Source: Phytophthora colocasiae (Eukaryota; Oomycota; Peronosporomycetes; Peronosporales; Peronosporaceae). From it: a DNA stretch of 64,000 nt. The stretch is taken from contig JAGKQI010000103.1 of NCBI GenBank assembly GCA_018806915.1, positions 1,054,001 to 1,118,000 of the forward strand. Reading direction: 5' to 3'. The notes beneath the pieces were generated by a model. The model did not search any database, was not told the DNA's origin, and worked only from the letters and a program-made list of their open reading frames with translations. Numbering within the stretch: position 1 is the first letter of the stretch; every line of letters begins with the position of its first letter. The translations under genes were made by a program, and so were the position numbers. Below are positions 44,830 through 53,936 of the stretch, in pieces.

Positions 44830-46329
44830 ATGGTGAAGACGCGTGCGGGGAAAAGGAAAACCAAGGTCGCTCTGGTTACGCGGGTGAAGGATGGGCAAAC
44901 CGAGAGAACTGCGCATACGAGGCAGTTACTGTCGGTGGCAGCACAAACGAATTCGTTAGTCGTCCCGGCCAAACCGCAGGAGAATCAGTCGGCCAAGAGC
45001 AAGTCGTCAACCAAGGGCAAGCCTTCATCTAAGAAACGAAAGGGGAATATTACTGAGTCCTCGGATGGATCTAGCAAGCGACCAAAACCGACAGGCCAAG
45101 ATACTGAAGTTTCTGTACAGGATGTTGATGCTGCTGAACCGGAGGAGGCAGAAGGCCAAGAGGTTCCCATCAAATTCCTGAAGGAAGCTTGCGATGAAAT
45201 GAGGAGAGCTTGCAACGAGGAGTACCAAGGAGATAAGCGGCAATGCGAGCGGCGCACGAAAGCGCAGCCGTACACTTTGGCAAACTATCAGAAGCGCTTG
45301 TGGGTAGAACGGTATCTCGCCGCACGAAATAGATGCGAAAAGGTGGATTACAATGATTTAGCGACCAAAATTCAGTTCAAGGCCTTCAAGAGCGAACCAG
45401 CAGAGCTCCAGAAGCACCACCAGTCTCTGCTCAAGGACGTATATGCAGGGTATCTCAAGGTGTTGGAAAATAAGAAAAACAAGGCTAATGCAGATCCCAG
45501 CGCAGGCCTAAGAGAACTCGTGGCGTCAAGCAATGCCTCGTTGATCACGAAGATACAGGAGCTTTTGAGCGAGGGCCACGAAGAAACTAAGAAAGAGCTG
45601 AGACGTGCAATTCGGGAGGAAAGAGAGATAAGCCAAGCAGCGAAGCCACTTGCTACTGGAAAGATAGGGAAGGAGTCGAGTTTAGACCAAGTTCAAGCAG
45701 TAGCGGCGACTTTACCGACTCTCGTGTGTGACACTGAAGAGGAGAAGCAGACTTTACGGGCGGAGTTTGATTTGATCTACCGCAAGATCTCCGTCTCGCT
45801 GTCTGCTGCATCCGACAGGAAGTTGAAGGACTTGGAGACAAGCCACGTATCCAAGTTGGAGGATCTCAAGGCGAGACACTTGGAAGCTGAGGAAAAAATT
45901 CAAGAACTAGTGCGGGAACTGGATGAGGAGAAGTTGAACTCCACTACGCTTCGAGAAGAACTAGAGGCTCAGCGCAAGGCTTCCACTGGTCGACGAGGTG
46001 ACAAAGGTAAGCAGAAAAAATTGGAGGAGGCACTCAGAAACAAAACAGCCGAATTAGCAGGAGAGAAGGCGATATCAAGCGGCTATCAGAAGAAAGTAAA
46101 ATATCTGGAGACAGCACTGAATGCGGCGAGAGCGAAGATTGAAGAGCAAGACGAAGAGCTGGAAGCGGCCGTACGGCAAATCAACACGAAAGGCAAGGAA
46201 GTGAAATCTGTCAGCAGTACGATAAGAAAGAAGGACAAGAAAGGCAGAGGAAGCATGGGTGAAGTCAAAAGAACTAATGCTAAAGGGGGGGTAACGAAGA
46301 AGTTGCAGGGAACAACTTGTGAAATTTAA
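44830..46329 (+). CDS. Unknown 499-residue coiled-coil protein
   Basis: The ATG at 44830 opens one uninterrupted exon. Residues 1-90 are basic and Ser/Lys-rich (KTRAGKRKTK, KPSSKKRKGN: likely nuclear signals). Residues about 105-210 are a helical region with paired Trp/Tyr positions (YQKRLWVERYLAARNRCEKV). From about residue 310 to 460 long heptad repeats form coiled coil (LEELRARH-like, EKIQELVRELDEEKLN). The end is again basic. I do not know the family. The intact single exon inside a transposon composite suggests an element-encoded or recently captured gene; a structural nuclear protein is a guess. Confidence 0.6.
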   Translation: MVKTRAGKRKTKVALVTRVKDGQTERTAHTRQLLSVAAQTNSLVVPAKPQENQSAKSKSSTKGKPSSKKRKGNITESSDGSSKRPKPTGQDTEVSVQDVDAAEPEEAEGQEVPIKFLKEACDEMRRACNEEYQGDKRQCERRTKAQPYTLANYQKRLWVERYLAARNRCEKVDYNDLATKIQFKAFKSEPAELQKHHQSLLKDVYAGYLKVLENKKNKANADPSAGLRELVASSNASLITKIQELLSEGHEETKKELRRAIREEREISQAAKPLATGKIGKESSLDQVQAVAATLPTLVCDTEEEKQTLRAEFDLIYRKISVSLSAASDRKLKDLETSHVSKLEDLKARHLEAEEKIQELVRELDEEKLNSTTLREELEAQRKASTGRRGDKGKQKKLEEALRNKTAELAGEKAISSGYQKKVKYLETALNAARAKIEEQDEELEAAVRQINTKGKEVKSVSSTIRKKDKKGRGSMGEVKRTNAKGGVTKKLQGTTCEI

Positions 46330-46571
46330 AGGAAGAGAGTAACGAACAGTCAAACGACTTCAACAACCGTGTTTCATTATGTGTTGAAGTAAACTGTGGT
46401 GCAATGTTGGTATGTGTCGGGTGTTCTGGAATTGAGCTCGGGAAGTTTAAGTCCTTGCTAGCTAGCCGCTCTAAGCACTCTTGCACCAGCACCTATTTGT
46501 CCTACTGACCCGTTATCGACAGCACGATGCAGCCCTCATTGCCATTGTCGCGAAGTTGCCTCTCCATCTTG

Positions 46572-47583
46572 TCATGCTTCCACTCGAAGTCCTTGTGGCT
46601 TTAAGTTTCTTCTGACTGCGACTGGTCTCGCTCGTCTAATGTACAAGTGTAGCTCTCGGAGTGAATTCCCGAATGTCATTTGAACATGAAGTGTTTTCAG
46701 AAGCTCCCATCGAATACAAAAAGGGCTAGAGCATGAATGTCGATGGCGTGGACATACCAGCGTCGTTAATCCCACCAGGCGAAGATGAGGTAATACCACA
46801 CACATGTTGATAACCGCCAACACGGCATCTTCTTCAAACACGGTGTCATGACAGTACAAAACAGTAGCGGAGTTGATTAGCGAGCCAGGTCGACTTGACG
46901 ATAATTTTTTCCAGCGCACACAACAGCTTTGTTGCTTTCCTTAAACTCCACGGATGTCTCCGGCGACAACACAGATCTTTGCAAATGCGGAAGGTCCACA
47001 ACTGCTGACGCGATTAGTTTCATCCCTTTTGCTACCAAGTTGTCTTGAATCTCAATGCCCACCACGCAAGACGCCCGAGTTTGTAACGCAATCTGGACGA
47101 GAACGTTCCCGATACCAGATCCAGCGTCGAGAAACACATCGCCCTCTTGAAAGGCTGCTTCAGTTATAAAACTGGATACTGCTACCATCGTGATCTCCCA
47201 GCATTTAGCTGACGCTTATTGGCACGTACATCGCGCCTAGTCAACACACGAAAAAGCCTTTCTGTGGCGTTGTACGTGTCTTCGGGAGACAACGGTACCA
47301 TCAATTGCTCTGTAATTCCGGGCGTACTATCCGCTTGTTGGACTCGTTGGCTCTTGCTATTTTGTTGGAGTGACTTCCGAAAGAATCGCGGCGGAAATTG
47401 CAACACGTCAGTTCCTAGTCGTCGCTTGAGCGTCTTGATACGTTGCTGAAGCTTCTCTGGACTCCATTTCTGTGGTCTCATCTTTTCTGCCACTAACGAC
47501 CACTTGACGCGGCGTCCAGCTTTCACGTACGTCGCTGCTAGCTGGACGAGCTGGCGATGTTCTTCATCAGAAAAATCTGCCAT
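46572..47583 (-). pseudogene. SANT-domain plus DOT1-like methyltransferase, frameshifted
   Basis: DOT1 enzymes methylate lysine 79 of histone H3 with S-adenosylmethionine. The ATG at 47583 begins a SANT/Myb-like domain (SDEEHRQLVQLAATYVKAGR...WSLVAEKM). The frame ends at 47182, and a shifted frame from about 47188 carries the AdoMet-binding core FLDAGSGIGNVLVQIALQT and VVGIEIQDNLV, ending at 46877. A third, poorer frame (46919-46572) keeps VFEEDAVLAV and LPHLR-like remains of the C-terminal part. At least two frame breaks make it non-functional. DOT1-like genes are multicopy in oomycetes, so this is a decayed copy within the composite. Confidence 0.65.
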
Positions 47584-47744
47584 TCTCTTTCACAAGTTCA
47601 CAAGGCCCCGTTTGACTAGAATTTGTATACCATACGATCTGTAGTCATTACTGGCACTTAAGCCAAGGTTTCGCCACAGTTGACCCATTCCATTTCTACA
47701 TGTATGCTCACTGATGAACCAATATGTATTGAGCCGTTTATCCG

Positions 47745-48240
47745 TCACTTTGAGCCAGGGAAACTAACCTCGCTGGCGACTAACGCCAGACCTCCAGTAG
47801 TCTTGCCACCGGTTGCCCACTTTCTCCTACACGAAACCGCTTTTATAGCTATCGACTTTGTGTCGCGGCTCAGCAGGGGGTCTCGGATTTGGCTTCCGTA
47901 CTCAAGAAGTACTCGATCAACGGTTTCTACCTCCATAAAATCCTTGATCTGCTGGCAAAACAAGGCAGCATTTGTCTGCAGGTTGCTCATTGCAACTGGT
48001 GTCGATACAAATATCTTGGCTCGTACACGCGGCCCTGAACGGTACATCCTTCGGATTGCAGTCCAGCCCGAAGTAGACGTGTGCATCTCGTTCCACTTGC
48101 TCCAAGTAAACGTTCCGTAGTCAATTGACACAGCAATTGTCGGGAAAGTGATAATTCCAAACAGCAGAACCGAAAAGATCCAGGATATCGAGCCATTGGA
48201 CGCCACCTCCGAGTGTATTGACTACGAGCCGAGTCATTCT
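47745..48240 (-). pseudogene. Unknown ORF, probably frameshifted
   Basis: On minus, an ATG near 48235 begins LVVNTLGGGVQWLDILDLFG. The reading then fits better in a second frame (DYGTFTWSKWNEMHTS, VRAKIFVSTPVAMSNLQTN) that ends at 47745. Neither part resembles a family I know. Confidence 0.3.
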
Positions 48241-48367
48241 GTTCGTCTAACTGCCGTCGACGGCTTCAGATGCCGAAGAACGGCTGTCTTGTACGTGATG
48301 CCATCGCAAGATTGGGTATCTGCGTCGTTTCAAAGCTTGTAGATCCCTTTGCCGGGGGCTCTTCACT

Positions 48368-49201
48368 CTACGCTACACTTGGATTGAGGAGTCGGTCGAA
48401 CTTTGCCTCTAGCTGCTGCTCAGGAGACAGAATACCCTGCTTCTCAAGCTCTTTTTTGCGTTCCTTCTCCTTGGCATTGAGTGCTGCAATACGCCGTTTG
48501 TTACGAGTGCTGAGGTCGTCACGCACTACCCGCTTCATGCGCTTGAAAATCTCTGGCACTGAGTGGGAATGGAGAAAGCGCAGTAGATCACTCTTAGGAG
48601 CGTAGTGTTCTCCCAGTACGTTGCGTCCTACATGACAATCAACCATCAATTCAATTCACACAGTACACTCACACGTAGACGTACCCCATAATTGAGCGAT
48701 ACCATGAGTATCGCGACGGAATTCCAGTGGATCTTCTTCCAGCGCTGTGATCTGCAGATGTCGAGGCTGGAAAACACCAGTAGTTTCAATAATTTGCTGG
48801 ACTCGGAGGCTTTCAAGCTGGTCTTCCAGTCTCCTTTTAGTGACAGCGCTTGATGTCGACGATAGAAGCCGCAGTAGATCTGCCTGGACACGAACTGAAC
48901 TCGTTTGGAGCTTTGACTCTCCATCTTCGTGCGCTTTCTGTCTGCGTTTCAGCGTGAGCTTCTTCCGTGTAGAGTTCGTATGCATACCGAAATCGTCTGA
49001 CGCTTGTAGAAGGCGCTCGAAAGGACTGACATCTCGTTCGTACTGGTATATCTCCCATACATCCTCTGATACTTCGTCAGCCTTCTCCACCGCTACAACC
49101 ATACACAGCAACGTGTACGGAGCTTCTCGCCTGCCTCCATCACTTGGAATTGCAGCATCTTCCAGATACAAATCCAGGGAGGGAGTGTCCTTGCCAGTCA
49201 C
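48368..49201 (-). CDS. Unknown two-exon protein, start missing
   Basis: Exon one is open from about 49216 to 48685 and exon two is 48627-48368, joined by a GT-AG intron of 57 bp with matching phase. Exon one has TGKDTPSLDLYLEDAAIP, a hydrophobic strand (TLLCMVVAVE), and charged helices. Exon two is helical and basic (RMKRVVRDDLSTRNKRR, EKERKKELEKQG). There is no ATG in the frame, and a neighbouring frame just upstream looks continuous with it, so the 5' end is broken. No family is recognised. Confidence 0.4.
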
Positions 49202-49540
49202 CAGCCAACGGATGCCTTCTGCTTACTGCTCTTGCCCTTGATAGCTAGTAGTAGAGAACTGTATTATCTAGTTAAGACAGCACGCAAAACGCTTCCGGAA
49301 GCATATTTCACAAATTTACCTTGCAATAAAAGGTCGTCAAGCCACTAAAATGTGCCCTGCCAGTTGCACTCCGCTCTAGTAAATCAACGCTTGGCGACCA
49401 ATGGCGGCAAGGAAGACCTCCCGCCATGCTCATCACCGTTCCAGGGGAGAAATCCGCAAACGACACCTATTGGCTAAAACGACGTGAATATCACTTTAAA
49501 GACGAAAGGGCTTCTAACAAGGTTTTTCTCTGAGGTTTTT

Positions 49541-49578
49541 CTTATCCCAGCAAAGCTGGGATAACGGTCGCCGGTGGG
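49541..49578 (-). repeat. Right inverted repeat of the TTAA element
   Basis: Pairs with the left end and keeps the same internal palindrome. TTAA follows at 49579. Confidence 0.9.
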
Positions 49579-49582
49579 TTAA

Positions 49583-50627
49583 TTCCTGCCGCGTTGTCGC
49601 CTTCACCGGGATCGGGAGGCGGCATTTCTTGCTCTTCCGAGGCTTCTTCTCTTCGGGAGTCCTCATCCTTGGGAGCGTTCTCCGTTCCCTTTCCACTCGA
49701 ATCCATGAACTGCACGTGCACAACTTTACGCTTCCCCGTAGGTTTGTAGGGTGGCCATTGGAACAACACTCGTACCGCGCTTACATCACTCTCGAACCGT
49801 TCCTCTAAAGCTCTAATAACCTCTGGCTTCAGGGACCCCCGTTCGACCTCTGTGGGGTACTGTTCCTCCGTTCCACCGTTCCTACTTTCCTCAATTTCCG
49901 TCGTTGACCGTTCTCCGTGCTCTTCTTTCCGTTCTTCACCGTTCATGGTTTCTTCCTCATGCGGCTCCCTATCTTCCGTGCAAACGCTGCTCGCCACCCT
50001 AGCGGACGCCGTCACCTCGACAGGCTGTCCCTCTTCCAGGCTGGCCATCTCCTTGTAGTCAGCATAGTAATCGCAAAAATAGTCCTCCTCTTCAGTGGTA
50101 GCCTCTGCTACTCGACTCTCCAATGGCAATAACGCTTCAGCCATCATTTTCTCCTCTTCCCGTGTATTCTCCGCGCGGTAATCGTAGATAAATTCCCTCC
50201 TGGGAACACTCTTTCTCTCAGCACCAGACGAGCTCTCGCGCTTGTCTTCTTCAGCGGAACGCTCCGTCCCGTTCTCTTCTCCAATATCCGTCATCTTTAC
50301 ATCCGTTTCAGTCCGTTCACGCACGCCCCTCAAAGCGCTAACCGTTCTCTTCGCATCCAGGCACGCTTCAGCCCTTCCAAAGTTACGCGAGTCCTCACGC
50401 TCGCCATCTTCCACGGAACACTCCGTCCCGCACTTCTCTCCTTCAATATCCGTCTTGTTCACAGCAAATTCAATCCCTTCATCTACGCTTTCCACAGCGT
50501 TAACCGTTCCCATTTCATCCTGGTACGCTCCAACTTCTCCCAGATCTTGCACGGAAGCGTTCCCAGGTGTGTCATCTCCTAGACAAGAAGAAGGGTCGAC
50601 ACTCCCTTCCCCTTCCTCCTGCCCCCA
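49583..50627 (-). pseudogene. Upstream half of the ORF following gag, after an in-frame TGA
   Basis: The frame opens directly after the gag stop TGA (50628-50630), in the same register, and runs to the TTAA insertion at 49582. It continues at 28614-27996 for a total of about 555 residues. The sequence is very acidic with repeated Glu/Ser/Thr and no enzyme motif I can see. The first ATG is about 36 codons in, so readthrough of the gag TGA is a possible mode of expression. In this copy it is interrupted by the 20.96-kb insertion. Confidence 0.6.
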
Positions 50628-52904
50628 TCATTGGCGACCCGCAGTAGTGTCCCCTCCGGTCGTGGCTGCGGTCTTCTCCTGGACGGAGAGTCGAGAGAGA
50701 AGTAGCTTCGTAGGGCAGTTAGCCACTCGGTGGTCAGGACTATCGCACAGGAAACAGGTACGCTTATAACCGTTCTGGGTACGGTTCGCAGACTGTTGGC
50801 TAGAACGGTTCGATTGACTTTGCCCGCGGGGCTGCTCGCATTCCACGTAGACATGTCCCTTTGTCTGACAATTCGAGCAGACAGCATTACCACGACGGCA
50901 ACTAAGCCGGTTGCATCCCAGAGTGTGGCAACGACCACACACGACCTGGCCCTCCTGGGTATGCATGTCGGGGCCTTGGCGGATTCCTCTAACAGGGGTC
51001 TCAGGCGCCACCGCCGCCACGGTCGTCGAAGCGTGCCCAAACGCAGGGTCTTCGTAATGGGCCACTGCAATCGTCGGAGTAGCGTTCTGAGGAACGCTTG
51101 TCTGAGCGTACTGCTGCTGCTGCTGCTGCGCCAACATGTGCTGCGTCTGTTGCATTAGCGTGAGCATTTGTTGCATCATAGCGTTCTCAGAGTTCTTCGA
51201 CTGTGGGGTGTCTTCAAAGTCAGCGTCATTTTCCACGGGAATGTGCATATTCTTGTAGAGCAGAACCGTTACCGCTTGCGGAATCGAGTCGACCATAGCG
51301 TTCGATAGCGTAGCCTTCCATTCGCGATTGCGCAGACCCGACAAGAAATATTGATACCTCATATCTGAGTCGTAACACCGAGCGTCGTCGCACAGTCTCG
51401 AAATTAAGTCCCCCCAGACCTCGGCGGACATTCCACGCGACCGCGTCGTCTTCTTGAGCAGCTCAATACGTTGCTGGGGAGTTTGGCAGATGAACTGGTT
51501 GTAGAACCGGGTTTTTAAAGTATCAAAATCGTCAATGCGCGAATGCACCCACCACTGTTCTCCTGTCTTGCCTTTCAAGCATTCACGGAACGCACTCAGC
51601 CGAAGCGTGTCATCCAAACCCTCCGTGGCACGCTCGAACGCTTCCCAAAAGCTTCCCGCTCGCTCTGCCGTAGAATCATCCGAGTAGAACGGTTGTAGCA
51701 TCCTTATAGCGTTCCGGATACTAGTTGGCATCCCCAACGGCGCTTGTTGTGGTCGTCCCGCGGGCATGGGGTGCTCATACCGAGGTGAAGCTTGTCCATA
51801 AGCGTTCCTAGCCCAACTCCCGCGTTGCGACGCGGAGATGGGAACGCTTCCTGGTCCGAACGGTTGGGTTGGGTACGGCGTAGCGGCGCTCGTCGCTGTA
51901 GGCTGAGGCCTGGGTCGTTCTCCACTGACATGACTCCGTAGCATTGGCGCCTCTTCTCGACGTAGTTGCCCAACCGACGAGGCAGCGGGGGCTCCAGGAG
52001 GCAAACCGGCCGACTGCGTCTGAGTCACAGGGAACGGTCGCGAGACCGTTAAGAACGGTTGCGAATCCACGGCTGGATAATGCAGCGGGAGCGTTCTCGG
52101 AACGCTAGTCGACACGGGAGTCTGGACGGCATAAGCGGGGGTCGTCATATACGAAGCCGGCGGCGTCCGAACGTGAGTCGAAAATAAGCCCTTCAGCCCG
52201 TAGTCCGCCGGACTGGAAAGGTCCTTCATCGTAACATTGCGGTAACTCGCTATAGCCCCTCTCGTTTGAGGCGTTCTCGTCGAGTGCGGAGCGTTCTCCA
52301 CATACTCACTTGTTCCAGTCCAGGCCGGGATGGATGGTCGGAACGCTCCTCCAGGGAACGCTTGCGTCGGGGGATTAGCGTACCCCTGGGTCCATGGGGC
52401 AGGAACGGTTTGCTCCTCTCTTGGGGCGGCCCACGTCAGAGGAGGTCTCGAAACAGTTTGCTCCGAGGGCAGATATCCCATCATCTCGTAGTAGCTTCTT
52501 GGCGAGGGAACCGTACGTTGGGGCCTACTCCCAGCAGGGCCCTCCGTCATCTGCGTAGCAGGGGGCTTCATCTCGAACGGGTCGTCTCGACGGGGTGGAA
52601 CGCTTCGTGAAGCGTTCCCGGCTTGGGGCGTTCCAGTCCTGGACGAAGCCGTACTCGCACCTCCACTTGGGCGCCTTCGAGCCGCTTCCCCTTGGTCACC
52701 TCCGGCTCCAGCAGCCCACTGTAGCACGTTCGTCCTCACGGCGCTGAGACCTGCCGCGGTCGTCACGTCTGGAGAGCCACTCTGTCCTTCCCTAACGCTC
52801 CTTTGGGACGTCGGTGTATTGGCACCCCAGGAACGCTCTTCACTTCCGTTCCCGGCTCCAGCAGGGAACGCCTGACTCGCCTCTCCTGGCTCTAGCGACT
52901 CCAT
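50628..52904 (-). CDS. Gag of the LTR element
   Basis: Gag forms the particle that packages the element RNA. ATG at 52904 (the frame extends upstream to 52997 without another ATG) gives about 758 residues. The first 420 are Pro/Ser/Arg-rich and disordered. A retrotransposon-gag domain spans about residues 435-570 (GEQWWVHSRIDDFDTLKTRF, MSAEVWGDLISRLCDD). Zinc knuckles follow near the C terminus: CSNCQTKGHVYVEC and CFLCDSPDHRVANC, both C-x2-C-x4-H-x4-C, preceded by a variant CGRCHTLGCNRLSC. A glutamine run lies before them. The frame is intact and ends in a single TGA. It is sense relative to the polypurine tract. Confidence 0.85.
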   Translation of the reverse strand: MESLEPGEASQAFPAGAGNGSEERSWGANTPTSQRSVREGQSGSPDVTTAAGLSAVRTNVLQWAAGAGGDQGEAARRRPSGGASTASSRTGTPQAGNASRSVPPRRDDPFEMKPPATQMTEGPAGSRPQRTVPSPRSYYEMMGYLPSEQTVSRPPLTWAAPREEQTVPAPWTQGYANPPTQAFPGGAFRPSIPAWTGTSEYVENAPHSTRTPQTRGAIASYRNVTMKDLSSPADYGLKGLFSTHVRTPPASYMTTPAYAVQTPVSTSVPRTLPLHYPAVDSQPFLTVSRPFPVTQTQSAGLPPGAPAASSVGQLRREEAPMLRSHVSGERPRPQPTATSAATPYPTQPFGPGSVPISASQRGSWARNAYGQASPRYEHPMPAGRPQQAPLGMPTSIRNAIRMLQPFYSDDSTAERAGSFWEAFERATEGLDDTLRLSAFRECLKGKTGEQWWVHSRIDDFDTLKTRFYNQFICQTPQQRIELLKKTTRSRGMSAEVWGDLISRLCDDARCYDSDMRYQYFLSGLRNREWKATLSNAMVDSIPQAVTVLLYKNMHIPVENDADFEDTPQSKNSENAMMQQMLTLMQQTQHMLAQQQQQQYAQTSVPQNATPTIAVAHYEDPAFGHASTTVAAVAPETPVRGIRQGPDMHTQEGQVVCGRCHTLGCNRLSCRRGNAVCSNCQTKGHVYVECEQPRGQSQSNRSSQQSANRTQNGYKRTCFLCDSPDHRVANCPTKLLLSRLSVQEKTAATTGGDTTAGRQ

Positions 52905-53167
52905 CTTCACTTCGGCGATGTAGTCCTCCTTGAGCTTTTCTTCTTCCTTGTAGAGCCTAGATCCCACCCAGGGGATATACTCCAAAATATAGCGCACAGC
53001 ACTTGGTTGTTAGTAGCCTCTGCTACCGTTCCTTGAGACCAGTCTCCTCTGAGAGTCCTCGTTCGTCCGTAACCCGGCGGAACCGTTCCGCACCCTTGGG
53101 TTTCCTCTTTTCTAGTGCACCTTCGGACTCTCCCTTGCCCCAATAGAGACCTTCTCCAGCAAACAGG

Positions 53168-53185
53168 TACACTGCTTCTCCACCA
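53168..53185 (-). promoter_or_regulatory. Candidate primer-binding site
   Basis: On minus, two bases after the LTR, the sequence reads TGGTGGAGAAGCAGTG. It begins with TGG, complementary to a tRNA CCA end. The tRNA was not identified. Confidence 0.5.
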
Positions 53186-53187
53186 AA

Positions 53188-53681
53188 TGTCACGCACCTC
53201 CCTTGTCGGGGTCGGTACCTGTGGCTGTTAGATGAGTACGGTCCTGAGTGGGGTCTAGAAGTAGAGTAGAGAAGAGTAAGTCCTTGAATAAATGCAATAT
53301 ACGTTGATTCTTGTTCTTGTTCACTTGACTAGGGAAATTCGTAACTAAATAGAAAAAAATGAAGAGCGCAGCATAGTACCACGCCCTTGGGGGTGACACC
53401 TCACCTTTCGCACTCACCGAGCACCGTCGACCTGCCATCCGTCCTTGCAGTCTCCCCTTTCACCAGAGACTCGGTCTCACTTGCCTTCAGCTCCCTCCTG
53501 TCTTGGACCTCCACGTCGCCACCTAGCGCCATCATTGCGGGAAGGTCCCTTACTGATACTGTACCACTGGTACGGTACTCCGGCTTGAGCCACCCAGACG
53601 CCGAGGCCGCGTGGGTCTTTCGGGAGCCCGACCTGGGTCCAACACTGCTGGAACGCCACCCTCGATCCCGGATACGGGACA
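53188..53681 (-). repeat. Right LTR (5' LTR in the minus sense)
   Basis: 494 bp, direct copy of the left LTR. It is followed by AAAT, the target duplication. Confidence 0.95.
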
Positions 53682-53801
53682 AAATCGCTACAGCTACTGT
53701 ATTTCTCTTCACCAGCTGTACTCGATAAAGTGCTCTTCAATTAAAGGGTGCGCTTTTGCTCTATGTACTCAAAAACAGTTTACCTTCATTCCTCTAAATT
53801 G

Positions 53802-53875
53802 GTCACCTCACTTCACGGATTGTGGCAACCGCATCTTGCCATAACCACAAAGCGCCTAGAATGTTGGTCGTAAAG
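53802..53875 (+). repeat. 74-bp spacer repeat, copy A (upstream of Fanzor)
   Basis: Matches 56137-56210 upstream of MAPEG2 with two mismatches over 74 bp. A shorter match (TACCTTCATTCCTCTAA) lies just before it in both places. It may hold shared promoter sequence. Confidence 0.9.
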
Positions 53876-53936
53876 GACAAACCGAGGACAACTTGCACTA
53901 CCGTACTTGGTTCATGTGAACGCTTGTGAGCAAATT

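Larger units (their letters stand above)
28619..49578. mobile_element. 20.96-kb TTAA (piggyBac-type) composite element
   Basis: TTAA at 28615-28618 and 49579-49582 bounds inverted repeats of about 40 bp. Each begins CCCACCGGCGACCG inward and ends in a perfect hairpin-forming palindrome. The left copy has three extra bases (CTG) after GACCG. The target is inside a minus-strand ORF of the LTR element, and the two halves are in frame across a single TTAA, so this is an authentic insertion. The interior lacks the GAACGCT motif that fills the host element. It contains a chromodomain piggyBac pseudogene, a foldback element and several gene fragments. Whether the internal transposase ever moved these ends is not known. 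Confidence 0.85.
18140..53681 (-). mobile_element. LTR retrotransposon block, about 14.6 kb plus a 20.96-kb insertion
   Basis: Direct LTRs at 18140-18624 and 53188-53681 begin TG, end CA and are flanked by the 4-bp duplication AAAT (18136-18139, 53682-53685). On minus, the sequence after the 5' LTR starts with a TGG-type primer-binding candidate, and a GGGGGGAA polypurine tract precedes the 3' LTR, so the genomic sense strand is minus. Gag and its readthrough ORF are sense. Pol and a membrane-protein ORF are on the opposite strand. Other minus ORFs lie between. Subtracting the TTAA element (28619-49578) leaves about 14.58 kb. Pol resembles chromoviral Ty3/gypsy. The LTRs differ only by a 10-bp indel, a small change near the middle and little else, so insertion is recent. 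Confidence 0.85.

Noticed and set aside
53407..53880. Fanzor left end placed inside the LTR
   Set aside because: The LTR ends at 53681 with a target duplication, so the LTR element inserted next to, and after, the existing Fanzor upstream region.
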